Shown: in pieces, positions 45,600 to 57,040 of the stretch
Position numbering within the stretch: the stretch's first letter is position 1
Layout: every line of letters starts with the position of its first letter
DNA from: Macrotis lagotis
Lineage: Eukaryota; Chordata; Mammalia; Peramelemorphia; Peramelidae
Reading direction: 5' to 3'
NCBI RefSeq assembly: GCF_037893015.1
Contig: NC_133665.1
Coordinates: 23,074,869 to 23,138,868, forward strand
Length of the DNA stretch: 64,000 nt
Notes under the pieces: model-generated
What the model saw: the letters and a program-made list of their open reading frames with translations, nothing else
Told to the model about the DNA's origin: nothing
The model's database searches: none
Position numbers and translations under genes: made by a program

Positions 45600-46900
45600 C
45601 AGGAAGACCAGTAATTCTTCAGTTTTCTCCTCTTGATCAATTCTCAAGGTCAGTGTTTTTGCTGATGTGGTATTTCACATTTTCTTCTTCTTTTGATCTT
45701 TTGGTTTTGTTTAACAGAATCTTGTTGTCTCATGAAGTCATTAGTTACCACATATTCCATTCTTTGTTTTAGAGAAGAATTTTCTTCATTTACCTTTTCC
45801 AACTCCTTTTCCAATTGGTCAATTCTATTTTTGAAGTTTTCTATTTTCCCAAGTGTAGTTTTGAGAGAATTATTTTCTTATTGCATTTGCTCAATTGAGG
45901 ATCTGAGAGGATTATTCTCTTGGATTTGTTCAATTGTATTTTCTAAGGATTTGTTTTCTTGGACTGAGATGTTAATTTTCTCTTGCAATGTGTTAATTTT
46001 CTCTTGAGTTTCTTTTCCCAATTTTTCCAACTGATGTTTAAACTCCTTTCTGATTTCTTCAAGGAAGTCTTCCTAGGCTGGAGACCAATTCATATTCTCT
46101 CCAGAAGTTATAGATCTCTCTGTGTTAGTATCTGCGCTTTCAGAGTAATTCTCAATGGGACCTCCTTCCAATGGCCTTTCTTCATTTTCCTAGGATCTTG
46201 TGTTGGGGGAGGGGCTGGTTCGGAGGTTTGCTTTTGAAAACCCTATAGACTTTATTCACTTGGCTTAGTAACTTCAAGTGGGCCACCAGTAGGGTGTGCA
46301 CTCCACTTTCTCTGGAGTGTTGGAGTCCCTCAGCAGCAGGATTTGAAATGTCCTTAAACAATAGGTTGGACCCTAGGAGAGGTAATTAATATCCCTTTCA
46401 TCTGAGGGAACTCTGCTGCTCACACCTGAGCCTGATGGGCTGGAGTTTGTTACTGTTTGTTTTAAGAAGAAGACTTAGCTAAAATATAGCACTCAGGTCC
46501 CCTAGGTCAGCTGGTCAATGTCCAACCATGCTCTGCAATTCTCTGTGCCTCCAGCATGGCTGTGACTCACCAGACCTCCACTCTCCTGGCCAAAGGTTGT
46601 GTGGCTAAAGTTGGTCTTTGGACCACCACTCACCAAAACCTCCAGGACATTAGGTCCTCTGGTTTCACCCTGTTGATGCCCCTGTGCTAGCTCTCTGTTC
46701 TCATGTCCCAGTTCACCCACAGTCCCCTGAGATGGACCTTGTTGGTAGGTGTTCTACTAGCTTCTTTTTTGGGAGTTTTGTTGATTGAATTTCTGTTAAG
46801 AGATTTCTTTCATGTTATTTTTGAGGGGAAACCAGGAGACCTTAGCAAGTGCCTGTCTTGTCTCTGCCATCTTGGCCAGGAATCAAGATTATTGTTTCTT
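45600..46900 (-). mobile_element. L1 ORF1 coiled coil and 5' UTR
   Basis: The minus strand of 45600-46090 is A/E/K-codon-rich and encodes an interrupted coiled coil. 46100-46900 is GC-richer and is the 5' UTR. The plus-strand frames here, rich in Phe, Ser, Leu and Ile, are shadows. Confidence 0.75.
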
Positions 46901-47122
46901 AAGGTGATATTTTTTTTTTTTTGGTAAGAGCTGTTGGAATATTTTTTTCCTAAAGTTAAACCTAAATGGACTTTCTGGGTCATTTGAGTTTGGGAAACTT
47001 ATTATATAGGGGCAAACAGAATAAGTTTATTCCATCTTCCAAATGATAACCCCTCAAAAACTTGTGCCTCATTGACATTTTCTCCTGAATCTTTTTTCCA
47101 CCGTTAGTCTTCCCTAGTTGCT

Positions 47123-47213
47123 TCAATAGATTTTCTCTCTTTTTTTAGATTTTTGCAAGGCAAATGGGGTTAAGTGGCTTGCCCAAGACCACACAGCTAG
47201 CTCAATAGATTTT
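47123..47213 (-). mobile_element. 5'-truncated tRNA-like SINE with perfect target duplication
   Basis: Only the SINE tail remains (47135-47201, from tttttgcaaggcaaatgggg to cacagctag, read inverted). It is bounded exactly by tcaatagatttt at 47123-47134 and 47202-47213. The truncation therefore happened at insertion and not by later deletion. Confidence 0.9.
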
Positions 47214-47234
47214 CAAAAAAACATTCAATCTAGA

Positions 47235-47795
47235 CCTCTCTATCATCCTGTATCCCTTTTAAATTGCAGTACCCAGAATTGAATACAATATTGCAGATAT
47301 GGTCTGACTAGGGCAATGTACAAAGGAGTCATTTCCTTCTCATTCCTAGAAATTATGTAACCCAAGATCTCCTTAACTTTGTGGATTCCTTTACAACTCA
47401 GATGACTTACATTGAGCATGTAATCTACTAAAATTCTCAGTTTTTTCCAAGCTATTATCTATGGGTTTTTTTGTGCATGTGAAACTGATTTTTTTTAAAC
47501 TTAAGTGTAAGATTTCATAATTATTCCTATGAAATTTTATCTTATTAGGGTTAATTTAATGCTCACAGAGCCAAATAGCTACTGGGTCCCTCCAAATTGA
47601 GAAGAAACCTGAAAAACTACTCTTTGAATCACTCCATTCAATCAGCTCTGAATTCATTTGATCATACTATTGTTTAGTCTATACCTCCACATCTTTTAGC
47701 ATAGAACAGGAGATACTCCATTATATTCTTTGCTAAAAAATCTATTGAAATACTCCACAGGCATGGTCAGGGTGAGGAATCTCACCAGAATAAAT
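47235..47795 (-). mobile_element. CR1/L3 LINE 3' UTR, antisense
   Basis: cagtacccagaattgaatac, agatatggtctgactagggc, acccaagatctccttaactt, ttgagcatgtaatctactaa, tgtgaaactgatttttttta, then tctatacctccacatctttt and tgctaaaaaatctattgaaa are in the order of the antisense CR1/L3 3' region. Confidence 0.7.
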
Positions 47796-48023
47796 ATTTT
47801 GAATGACAGCTGGGCACCTTGAGAATTGTAGTTTGCTTTTTTTCTTAAGCTAAGGGAAGATAGGGTAAATGTCATTGAGTTTGGGTTGGGACCCAGCAGC
47901 ACTGGAAGATCTCCCACCAGAGCTTATTCACATAGACTGACCAGAGTCAACAAATCCTTCTCACTAGAGGTCATCTGTACTCTCCCCATCCACAGCTTTT
48001 CTCTTCTGGAAGCATTAATAGTA

Positions 48024-49386
48024 GTGGTCTCACATCAATTTCTATTAGAGTCAATCACCTGCCATGCATGGAATAGAGATTATACTCAGATTGCTCTTAG
48101 CCCTAATACTCATGAAGTCCACATTTACAAGAAGAAATAATTTACAAGGGAATCAATGGGTGAAAGTCCATAAACTGACAGTACTTAAGGATTCATCACA
48201 GTTGTTGACTGGACTCCCAAGAGTGATTGAATTGTAACTTGGGGTGCAGAGTAATGTCTATGTCTGGAGTTAGAAAGATGACATCTGAAAACCAACCCTG
48301 ATGATTTTGAGGATTAATTGTGCAAATACCTTTGTGAAATGGTCTCCCCTGAAGAATAAATTTGCTATAGGTAGCATCAATCAACTGATTTCCATGTGCT
48401 ACTTTGAGTCCAAAAATGACTAATGGGTGAGCAAACGCATAAAACAGTCAGTTCATTCTGAAGTCCTTAGTTTGTACTAGACAACAGAATAATATTTTTC
48501 TGGCTGATGAATTTTTTGACTTCAAATGCAAAGTTTTTTCTGCTTACATTAAAGAAGTTGATGAAAAGCTAATCAGTTCTCCATGGAATACCAAGATGCC
48601 TTTTGGTCAAATGATGCCAGAATTTGGTGATACCAGAAGTGGTGATTGGTCCATAGGGCTAGTTTCTCTGCCAGTGATAGCCACCTCACTTGTATCAACC
48701 AAGATAATACTGTATCAGTTGCTGAAATTTCCAAAATCATGATGCTTCCACAGCTGAGAACAATTCCTTATATTCCTGAGTCTGTTATTCATCTCTGAGA
48801 ATAGTATGATTGCTGCTGATCATGACTGATGCTCAATGTTATTTAATTATTATTTTCCTTGACCTTCATCTCCATATTAGACATTCCAGGACACAGCATT
48901 CAGCACATAATCTCTGCTTCTACAACATGCACAATACTGCTCCAGACATGCTGTAACAAAACAGGATCACCCAACTGTCTATATATGATATGGACTAGCA
49001 AGACTGCCACAAATGTTGTACCAGGATATTGATGGAGCAATGAAAATTTGAGATTTCAAAACTTTAGAGTCTTCAATACAGGGACTACAAATCATCTGAA
49101 GCTGTATTTCCATGTCTAGCATGATAGACACTTGACATGATGCAACTCCTGCATTTGCATGAACAGAAAAGATGCTATCACCAGTCAAAACTGAGAAAAT
49201 ACCCCTTGTGGATTTTTCATTTTTGTTTTTTGAACATAATTGGTGAATGTATTGGTTTTAAAAAAATCAGCAGTTATGTCTTTTTGATTATATGTTTCAT
49301 TCTATTCTTGCCCAAAGTTGCTCTTTGATTAATTATGGAAAGTTGTCACACTAAATTAAAGATGGGTTTTATGCCCTAGAAAAAAA
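48024..49386 (+). pseudogene. ARPC1A: Processed pseudogene of ARPC1A (Arp2/3 complex subunit 1A)
   Basis: ARPC1A is a WD40 protein of the Arp2/3 complex that nucleates branched actin. The translation starts [17 protein letters not shown], then [17 protein letters not shown] (to 48140). Through frame changes it gives matches to successive parts of the protein and ends with DFKTLESSIQGLQII and a stop at 49097-49099. That C-terminus fits ARPC1A and not ARPC1B. The coding-equivalent span is about 1076 bp against 1113 in the human gene, with a deletion before the last WD repeat. The start codon is GTG, and at least ten stops and several frameshifts are present. No introns are seen. An ATTAAA signal at 49355 lies 20 bases before an A run (49380-49386). 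It cannot make a functional protein. Confidence 0.88.
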
Positions 49387-49389
49387 CTT

Positions 49390-50095
49390 TTAAAAAATCA
49401 GAACAGCAACACTGGGAGGAAGTTGGCACAAAAAGGGGTTCTTGTAGTTGGGAGAGAAACAGTAGCCAGCAGAATTGTTCAATAGGGAAGAGAACAGGCA
49501 GATAGGATTGGAAGAAAGTCCTGAGCAGTAGTTTACTCTTCCTCCTTTGCTTCAAACAAGTGGCTGGATTGGATGAGCCATGTCTTCTTTTTCTCTCATT
49601 CTCTGAAGCTTATAGAGCTGAAAATAATAACAACATAACTATCATTTATATAATACTTTAAGGTTCAGAAAGTGGTGAAAGGTAGATATGGTTATTTACC
49701 TGTATTTAAGAGATGAAGTAAAAGAAGCTAAATTGTCTAGAATCAAACTGGTAAGTGCCTGAGGTTGGAATCAAAGTCATATCTTCCTGACTCCAAGGCC
49801 AAAACCTTTGTCTTATTTTCCTTTTCCCCACTGCTGATTCTTTTTTTTATAAATGAGTTTGTTCCCATTGTCTGAAGAGCTGTTGTAACTTGAAATCAGA
49901 GGGCAAATGGGGATTATCCTAAGGAGTTTTATATTTCATAGACTTTCTACATTAGAACCCTGCAATTGTGGTGGGAGAGGCTAAGAGACTTCTGTGGGGG
50001 TGGGTTTGGGAGAGTGGTAATCAAGTTACACTCTAGTTTTATGAATAATCTTGCTGCTCTCTCAAGAAGAAACTAAAAACTTGAACTTAGGGCTT
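49390..50095. other. Mostly unassigned; MIR antisense at 49625-49830
   Basis: aactatcatttatataatac, tttaaggttcagaaagtgg, aattgtctagaatcaaact and gactccaaggccaaaacctt form an antisense MIR relic. The rest is unrecognised. Confidence 0.45.
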
Positions 50096-50104
50096 ATTTA
50101 AATT

Positions 50105-50680
50105 TCTTCTGGTTCCCAAATATTTTGCCTCCCAAGACTCCTTTGCACCCTTAAAAAATCACTGATGATCCTAAAAAGCTTTTGCTTATATGGGTTATAT
50201 CTAATGATAGTCATTTTATAAGATGCTAAACTGATAAAAAATTTTAAATATTCATTTAAAATAGAAATAGTGACTATCACTTGCAAACATAATACTTTAA
50301 AAATGAAAAAAAAACACTATATTTTCCAAAAAATATTTAATGAGAAGAGTTAGAATTGTTTTACATATTTTTGTGAACTCTTTTTACTACTAGCTTAATA
50401 GAAGACAGATTCTCATATCTTTTACTACATTCAATCTGATATGTTGTTTTGGTTGAAGTATACAGAGAAACTGCTTCATATAGATATGTAGTTGGAAAGG
50501 GAAAACATCTTGACAAGGCAAATAAAAAGCAGGAAGGAAAGAAACATTTGAAAACTAAGAGCTTTACAAATATGATCTCATATAGTATTATTATTTTGAA
50601 AATAGTTTTGACCTCAGGGACCCCCTGAAAACCTGATTATTAATGGACCACATTTTCTGAGTCACTGCTTTAGAAGTGTG
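50105..50680. mobile_element. Old hAT-type DNA transposon relic
   Basis: ctggttcccaaatattttgc, then gatcctaaaaagcttttgct, tatgggttatatctaatgat, aatagaagacagattctcat and agttttgacctcagggaccc, ending ggaccacattttctgagtca. This follows the order of a well-known non-autonomous mammalian hAT with 'cagtggttctcaaac' ends. I am unsure of the exact family. No transposase is left. Confidence 0.6.
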
Positions 50681-51370
50681 CAAATTAAAAAAAGTTTGAG
50701 ACATAATTTGGGGGTAATTTAATTATTTTATTAATGATGCCAGTATTTTAAGAAAAGAATGGTCATTTGTCTTAGATCAAGCTCATAACTTTTATGCTTT
50801 TTTGAAAGAGGAGTGTTTCTGAGAATAACAATCAACTCTGATTGGTTAACTGTTAACTATTAATGAAATTTGATCATGCCATTTACTTCTTAGTTATCCC
50901 CAATCTTGGCAAAGAAGTTATCCTCACTCAAACTTGAGTATAGACCACAATGGTTGTCTCATCTGGGTGGCCTTAACCTACAGAGACTGAGGTTTTGAAA
51001 TGAGGATTAAAAAAAGGGAGAAATCTGAATCTCCCCAAATCATTGGCTACTGATAATAATTTTTCTCAGAAGAAAGAGCTAATTTGTTGTGTTCTGCTCT
51101 GGGAATTAATTTCCAGTTGAAGGGAGGGACAAAGCTAGGAGAGACTAGAAGAGAAAGTCTTATTTGTGAGTTGATCTCATAACTTGATCTGAAAGGGTAT
51201 TGACTCTACCTCCTTTTAATGAGAAGGGGAAAGTGGGAACCTCTTGTGTTTCATTGCTACATTTATAAAACTTCCCTAAATTTGCATTATATAATTGTAA
51301 AAAATGGAAAGGATTCTGACAATATCTGTTTTTGATTCTCTTTTGAGATATTCACTAATATCTCTTTAAT
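50680..51370. other. Unassigned DNA
   Basis: No gene or repeat recognised. Confidence 0.35.
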
Positions 51371-52640
51371 GGCCCCTTAACCAAGTCCATTGATCTGGAG
51401 TTTGTGAATCTCTTCTTTTTGACAATCAGGATGACATATGCCTTTTTCCAGGTCGGTAGTACCTCTATTACTCTTCATGAACTTTCATTTATCTCAGTAG
51501 AGCAATCATGGTTCTTTCAGTACCTCATCAGGTAGTTTATCTGGACCAGGTGACTTACATGTCATCAAAAGCAGTTAGTTTGTCTATAATTACCATCTTT
51601 CTCTTCTTAGGAATTAATAAGCCATTTTTTTATTTTCTCTAATTTTAGTGCAAAGGTCATTCCCTTTGGCAGAGAAGACTCAAGAAAAAGTAAAAATTCC
51701 TTTCCAAACAGTAGTAGTACTATACCTCAGATGTTCCTCTTCCTCCTAATCTAATCTATTTCCACACTCCTGATCCAATTTCTAGAGGATTGTGTCATAC
51801 TCATTTTCTTCCAAGGTTACCTACACTTATTTTCAACTTCCAACTTCCAAACTTATATCTAAGTTTGTTGGAGAGTTCCCTATGTATCTTCACCCAGTCT
51901 CTTCAAATTTTGGGTTTTTTTTTTTGCCTCACTGAAAATTTTCTGTTTGCAGCCCCAAAATGCCTGATTATCTCTCTTCCTCTATCACATCTAGGAAGTT
52001 CTTGCCATTCCAACTTTCTCCATAATTTCCAAAATTTTGGAGAATTGATGTTGTATATAATTTCCCTTTTTTGGTTCTTTCAACTTATGAAGAATGTATT
52101 TATTATCAAAGGAAGTCAAGAAGTTATTGGCTGTTCTCTTGATAGAGAGTGAGAGAACCACACCACATCCTTAAAATAGTGTATTTCTGTGTTAGGCTTG
52201 TGATCTCTTTCTTAATCACATCAGTTGTGTCCTTTTTCTATTCATGTAATTTGTAATATACTCTGATGACTAAAATGTTTCCATTTTTTCTTCTATTAAC
52301 CCAAATATTTCCCATCACACTTTGGACATTTTGGTTGCTGTATTTCCTTACTTAAGTAAATCATCTTAATATGCAATGCTATATTCTAAACCCTTTCACA
52401 GTTATATATATCTTCCCTTCTTTGTTTCTTTCAAATAAGATATATCCATTAAGAAATAAATTCTAGTTCAGAAGAATAAATTTCATTCCATCAAGTCTCA
52501 GTGATCACCTTCAAAGTAAGGTTTGCCTCTTTGTAATGATACATCTGGTTTCTTTTGATTTTTGCCTAAATGTTGGGCATCTGAGACCCTGGGTTTGATT
52601 AATGACCAATTTCTTGGATTTTTGTTTTTATTTTTGTTTT
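51370..52640 (-). mobile_element. CR1/L3 LINE with endonuclease and RT remains, antisense
   Basis: Minus strand, 5' to 3': at about 52510-52180 a decayed CR1 endonuclease (VITET, then W at the TETWW position, and a GYxLF-like string). At about 51570-51400 the RT entry motif SPGPDKLPDEVLKEP is followed by a stretch that aligns with the CR1 'W..G..P..WK' region. Stops and frameshifts are abundant. The plus-strand 120-codon frame at 51790-52152 is a shadow of the interval between the two domains. Confidence 0.7.
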
Positions 52641-54115
52641 TATGAGATAAATTGGTATCTCAATCATAAATTTTTCTTTCATATTTTCTAGTTTAGGAAT
52701 TTCCATAACCTTCAACTATTTTTAAATTTTAAAACTCTATTGATTAAATTTATAAGACAACAGATAAGTGCAATTACAATAGCTTTGTAATATACTCCAT
52801 AACTGTACAAGAGTCTAGCATTCCATTCAAAAGCACACATCCTATTCTCAGATCTCATCTTTTTTACTCATTCATTCACTTTCTAAATCACTATTATTTT
52901 TCTGCATCCCTTCCTTCAATGAGTAGAAATGAAGGAAACATATATTCTCCCATGATTTTCAGTTTCCTGCCCAAGGCTTCACAATTTTTCTGTGACAAAT
53001 ATTCTCACTTTCCTGTATCATTTTTGTCTTTGTGAGTTGCCAGAGATGATTAATAGTTATTTATTTTGATAAGTCTTGGGAAGTTCTTTATTGAGTCTTT
53101 AACATATACTCATAGAAGAGAACAAACTACTCATATCATTTCAGATTGAAATGGATATTTCAGTTTCTCTAAATGGGAATCATCAATAATTTCACTCTTC
53201 TTCTTCCTCTGACCTTCCTGATCTCTCATATTTTTTTCTCCCTTCAGGTTGAAGCTTCCTTTAGATAAAATCTTTCTCCTTCTTCAGTTCATGTTTTTCT
53301 CTAAAATTTTCCCTAAAATTTAATTTCTGGCAATTTTTATACATGTAAACTTTATATTTAATTATTATTATTTTATATATATTTATTTAAATTATTCTTT
53401 CTATATGCAAACATATCAAAATTATCCTCACAGTTTTTCTACTTACCTCTTTCCAATTTGTCTCCTCTCTTTTATTCCATCTGCAAACTTTTCACATTAA
53501 ACTCTGAAGTAGCTAGTTCTCTACCCAACTGAGACTATTTCATAATGATTTCATTATTTTGATTGATTGAAATAATATTTCATATATAACCATTGTTCTA
53601 ATTTGCATCATATATTTGCTTGTATATATATGCATATATATACACATACACACATATGTGTGTATATATGTATAGTTATTATGTTCCAAGGAAAGACATG
53701 GGTTTGGGGAGAGGATGAGTTAGTAGATAGTGGAAGTGATGCAAAAAAAGAAACAGAAGATCATCAATACCATGGTCAAACTACTCAGATGAATACAAGA
53801 AGATTCTTAGAAAGGTATACAAATAGGTCAACCTTGTATTGACTATATTAAATTAAATATACTTTTTAAAAACTGCACAATGTATTACAGGTACATATAT
53901 CACATTCTTTTAAGCTTTTATGTTAATGAGGAAATGTTCTCATTTGTTGATGGTTAATAACATTAAAATGAAAATAGAATTGGAAATGATATTGCAAAGT
54001 AAAATATGAATACTTTGGCTATTATAAATAATGCTACTTTATTCCACTATGATGAGTAGAAAAGTTGACTCTAACATGTCTTTGAAGTCTCTCTGATTTG
54101 TGATCTGTTTTGATA
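52640..54115. other. AT-rich, unassigned, with a TA/CA microsatellite at 53618-53682
   Basis: The microsatellite has tatatatgcatatatataca followed by cacatatgtgtgtatatatg. Otherwise no gene or repeat recognised. An upstream part of the neighbouring CR1 element could be hidden here. Confidence 0.4.
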
Positions 54116-54119
54116 TTCC

Positions 54120-54425
54120 TTGATATATTTTGAATCACAGAATCTAAGAAATGGGAACAATCTCAAAGGCATCTAACTCAATCTATACCTGAATGCAATT
54201 TCCCTTTATTTCATCCTTGATAAATGGCCATATAATATTCATATGAAGACCTCAATTACTTGTCATCTCCAAAGTCATTCCATTCCATTTTGGAATAACT
54301 CAAATTTTTAAGAATATTTTCTTTTTATTGAGTCAAAATTTATCTCTGCTGCTTCTATCCGGTATTCAAGGTTCTGTCCTCTGGGGTTAGGGAAAGCAAG
54401 TTTAATCTCTTTCCTCCATGCCTGA
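54120..54425 (-). mobile_element. CR1/L3 LINE 3' end, antisense (segment 1)
   Basis: ggcatctaactcaatctata, aagtcattccattccatttt, gtattcaaggttctgtcctc and aagcaagtttaatctctttc are the 3'-most CR1/L3 part, as at 39775. Confidence 0.65.
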
Positions 54426-54814
54426 GGTCACTGCATTATTAGTTTTATTTAATTTATTCAATTGTTTTACTTCATTACAGATCTCTAAGGGAGTTGGGGC
54501 AATCAGTAAATGTTTGTATATTGTACATTTCTAATTAGTGTGAATAATGAATCCCAAGGAGTGATTACATTGTCTGAATTCACACTGCAGAATTCCACTG
54601 GGCTGGAACCAATGACCATATTTTACATTATTTTAACTTTAAATAATGTGAATCCAAATACCTGTGATGACCTTGCAGTATTTGTTATTCACACTCATCA
54701 GTACCTAGTTGGAAAAACAAAACATATAAATAGAAATTTTTAAAAAAAGACAGACAAATATCATATGGTTTACACTACTTTTCTCCCCATGCCTCATCCC
54801 CCTCCCCCACTAAA
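54426..54814. other. Unassigned insert between two CR1/L3 segments
   Basis: Contains a 77-codon frame (54510-54743) preceded by a pyrimidine-rich stretch ending in cattacag, which resembles a splice acceptor. No domain is recognised. The frame and splice-like signal could be chance. Confidence 0.3.
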
Positions 54815-55326
54815 TATTTCTAATTCATTCAATTGATCTGTTTATAGAATGGCTTTAAATTTCCTCATCTTTTTAGTCACCATCTTTTATACAATCTGTC
54901 AATATGTTTCTTATAATGTAATGTTGAGAACTATACATATCATTTCAGGTATGGGCATATCAGGAAAGTGTACTATGTGATTATTACCTACTTCTTTCTG
55001 AATGCTTTACTTTCGTTAATACAAATAAGATCAAAATAACTTTGATGGCTTCCAGGTCACACTGCTGTCTAATACCAATAAGTCATTAAATTTTCACAAG
55101 TTCCATTGTTTAGTCATGCTTTCTAATTCTCAGGCTCATTCTCTATCCCACAATATTGGTTTTTACTTTATATTTACAAACTATATGAAAGTCAATAATG
55201 ATGATGGAGGAGTGATACAGAATCATTTGGAATCTTTATGATTCTAAAATGATTTTAGATCTGGAAATGGTTGAAAGGGAATGTTGTGTTGTGAAAAAGC
55301 AAAAAGATCATGTCTTCGTGAAGTTG
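54815..55326 (-). mobile_element. CR1/L3 LINE, antisense (segment 2)
   Basis: caatctgtcaatatgtttct, tgttgagaactatacatatc, aggtatgggcatatcaggaa, ataactttgatggcttccag and cacactgctgtctaatacca follow the antisense CR1/L3 order directly after segment 1. Degenerates towards 55250. Confidence 0.6.
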
Positions 55327-56362
55327 GTTTTTAATTTTTTAAATTTTTTTAATTTTAGAAAGGTTTTATTTATTTTGAGTTTTACAATTCCAACCCCCAT
55401 CTTGCTTCCCTCCCCCACCCCCTACAGAAGACAGTTTGTTAGTCTTTATATCATTCCCATAGTATGCATTGATCTAAGTTGAATGTGATGAGAGATAAAT
55501 CATATCCTTAAGGAAGAAACATATAGTATGAGATATAGCAGAATTATATAATAAGAAAAAATTTTAAAATTAAAGGTACATAGAAAGTCTTTGGTCTTTG
55601 TTCAAACTTCACAATCCTTTCTCTGGATACAAATGGCACTCTCCATTGCAGACAGCCCCAAATTGTGCCTGATTGGTGCCCTGTTGGTATGAGCAAGTCC
55701 ATTAAGGTTGATCATCACTCTCATGTTGCTGTTAGGGTATACAGTGTTGTCCTGGTTCTGCTCTTCTCCCTCAGCATCAGTTCGTGCAAATCCTTCCAGG
55801 TTTCCCTGAATTCCCATCCCTCTTGTTTTCTAATAGAACAGTAGTGTTCCATCACATACATATACCACAGTTTGTTAAGTCATTCCCCAATTGATGGACA
55901 TTCCCTTGGTTTCCATTTCTTTGCCACCACAAACAGAACTGCTATGAACATTTTTGTACAGGTGATGTTTTTACCCTTTTTCATAATTTCTTCAGGATAT
56001 AGACCCATTAGTGGTATTGCTGGATCAAAGAGTATGCATATTTGTGTTGTCTTTTGGGCATAATTCCAAATTTCTCTCCAGAAAGGTTGGATGAGTTCAC
56101 AGCTCCACCAACAATGTATTAGTGCCCCAGATTTCCCACATCCCTTCCAACATTGATCATTGTCCTTTCTGGTCATATTGGCCACTCTGAGAGGTGTGAG
56201 GTAGTACCCCAGAGATGTTTTAATTTGCATTTCTCTAATCTGTAATGATTTAGAGTAATTTTTCATATGACTATGGATCACTTTGATTTCTTCATTGGCA
56301 AATTGCCTTTGCATATCCTTTGATCATTTATCAATTGGGGAATGGCTTGTCTTTCTTTTTTA
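55327..56362 (-). mobile_element. L1 LINE 3' end, antisense, 5'-truncated, inside CR1
   Basis: 3' UTR at 55340-55870, then the ORF2 C-terminus. Truncated at about 56362, where L1 sequence stops. CR1 sequence resumes downstream at 56440, so this L1 landed in the older CR1. It is close to the 41445 element in sequence. Confidence 0.88.
55880..56314 (-). pseudogene. L1 ORF2 C-terminal domain with intact Cys motif
   Basis: A 144-codon uninterrupted frame, the longest in the window. It contains the ORF2 C-terminal Cys motif CWKGCGKSGALIHCWWSC (C-x3-C-x7-H-x4-C), then FWREIWNYAQK and CTKMFIAVLFVVAKKWKPRE. RT and endonuclease are absent because the element is 5'-truncated. Confidence 0.88.
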
Positions 56363-56439
56363 AAGGTAGTTGTTTTTTTTTGTTGTTAATCCAGTCTTAG
56401 GGTTTTGGATTTTAAACTATCGAAATGATTGGATTTTGG

Positions 56440-56600
56440 TTTAATAGATTTGTTTCAAATCTGCTGAGATCTCTGGAGAGCCAAATTTGGTATCTAGCAT
56501 TTTAGTTATTTCCAGTTTTGTATCATCTGCATATTTGATAGGCATGAAATTTATGATTTCATGCAGATATTTGTTTTTGAACAAAAGACAAAGGAACAAT
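56440..56600 (-). mobile_element. CR1/L3 LINE, antisense (segment 3)
   Basis: atctagcattttagttattt, ttttgtatcatctgcatatt and tgataggcatgaaattta continue the CR1/L3 order after the L1 insertion. Confidence 0.55.
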
Positions 56601-56869
56601 TCCTAGGATATTATAATTTGGTAATATCTATTGATACTTCCATGCCAAGTGGAAATATAATCAATTTAAGTATATTGATTAGTTTGTTTCTCCTTATTTT
56701 CCTTCCTTATGGGCATTTCATTACTCTCTAATATTGAAAGATGACTAGGGCAAAGAGTGGAAATAAGACTCAAACTTGTCTATTTTTCTGAAGTGCCAGC
56801 TGCTTTTGCAATCCTCAAGCATTTTTGAGTCACTCTAGTAAAGCACCTCATAAGACAAAAGATAGAATA

Positions 56870-57040
56870 AGCCCACTTTTAAAAAAAAATTTAAGGTAAT
56901 GGAATTAAGTGACTTGCCCAAGGTCATACAGCTAGTCACTTATCAAATGTCTGAGGTCAGATTTGAATTCAGGTCCTTCTGATTCCAGGGCAGGTAATCT
57001 ATCTCTCTGTGTTACCTAGCTGTCCCTGAGTAGGTCCACT
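56870..57040 (-). mobile_element. tRNA-like SINE, antisense, with target duplication
   Basis: A run of A, ttaaggtaatggaattaagt, ttgcccaaggtcatacagct, to tgttacctagctgtccctga. Flanks gcccactttta and gtccactttta are a decayed duplication. Older than the copies at 26584 or 27473. Confidence 0.85.

Larger units (their letters stand above)
41445..46900 (-). mobile_element. Rearranged L1 LINE with internal inversion
   Basis: Minus-strand order: 5' UTR (about 46900-46100), ORF1 coiled coil (46080-45600) and C-terminal domain (45550-45108), a foreign tandem repeat (45075-44792) where the endonuclease should be, linker and start of RT (44760-44240), an inverted RT block (44240-43595, reading plus), then late RT, C-terminal region with LWY-type and Cys-region remains (43594-41800) and 3' UTR (to about 41450). 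A younger SINE sits at 42819-42963. Many stops make it inactive. Confidence 0.88.

Noticed and set aside
45361..46237. Series of overlapping plus-strand hydrophobic frames that could suggest membrane proteins
   Set aside because: They are the antisense of L1 ORF1, whose Lys/Glu-rich codons read as Phe/Leu/Ser on the other strand.
47886..48023. Open frame upstream of the ARPC1A match, as a possible N-terminal fusion
   Set aside because: The ARPC1A start aligns at 48024 and the upstream codons have no match; the frame is simply open by chance or 5' UTR.
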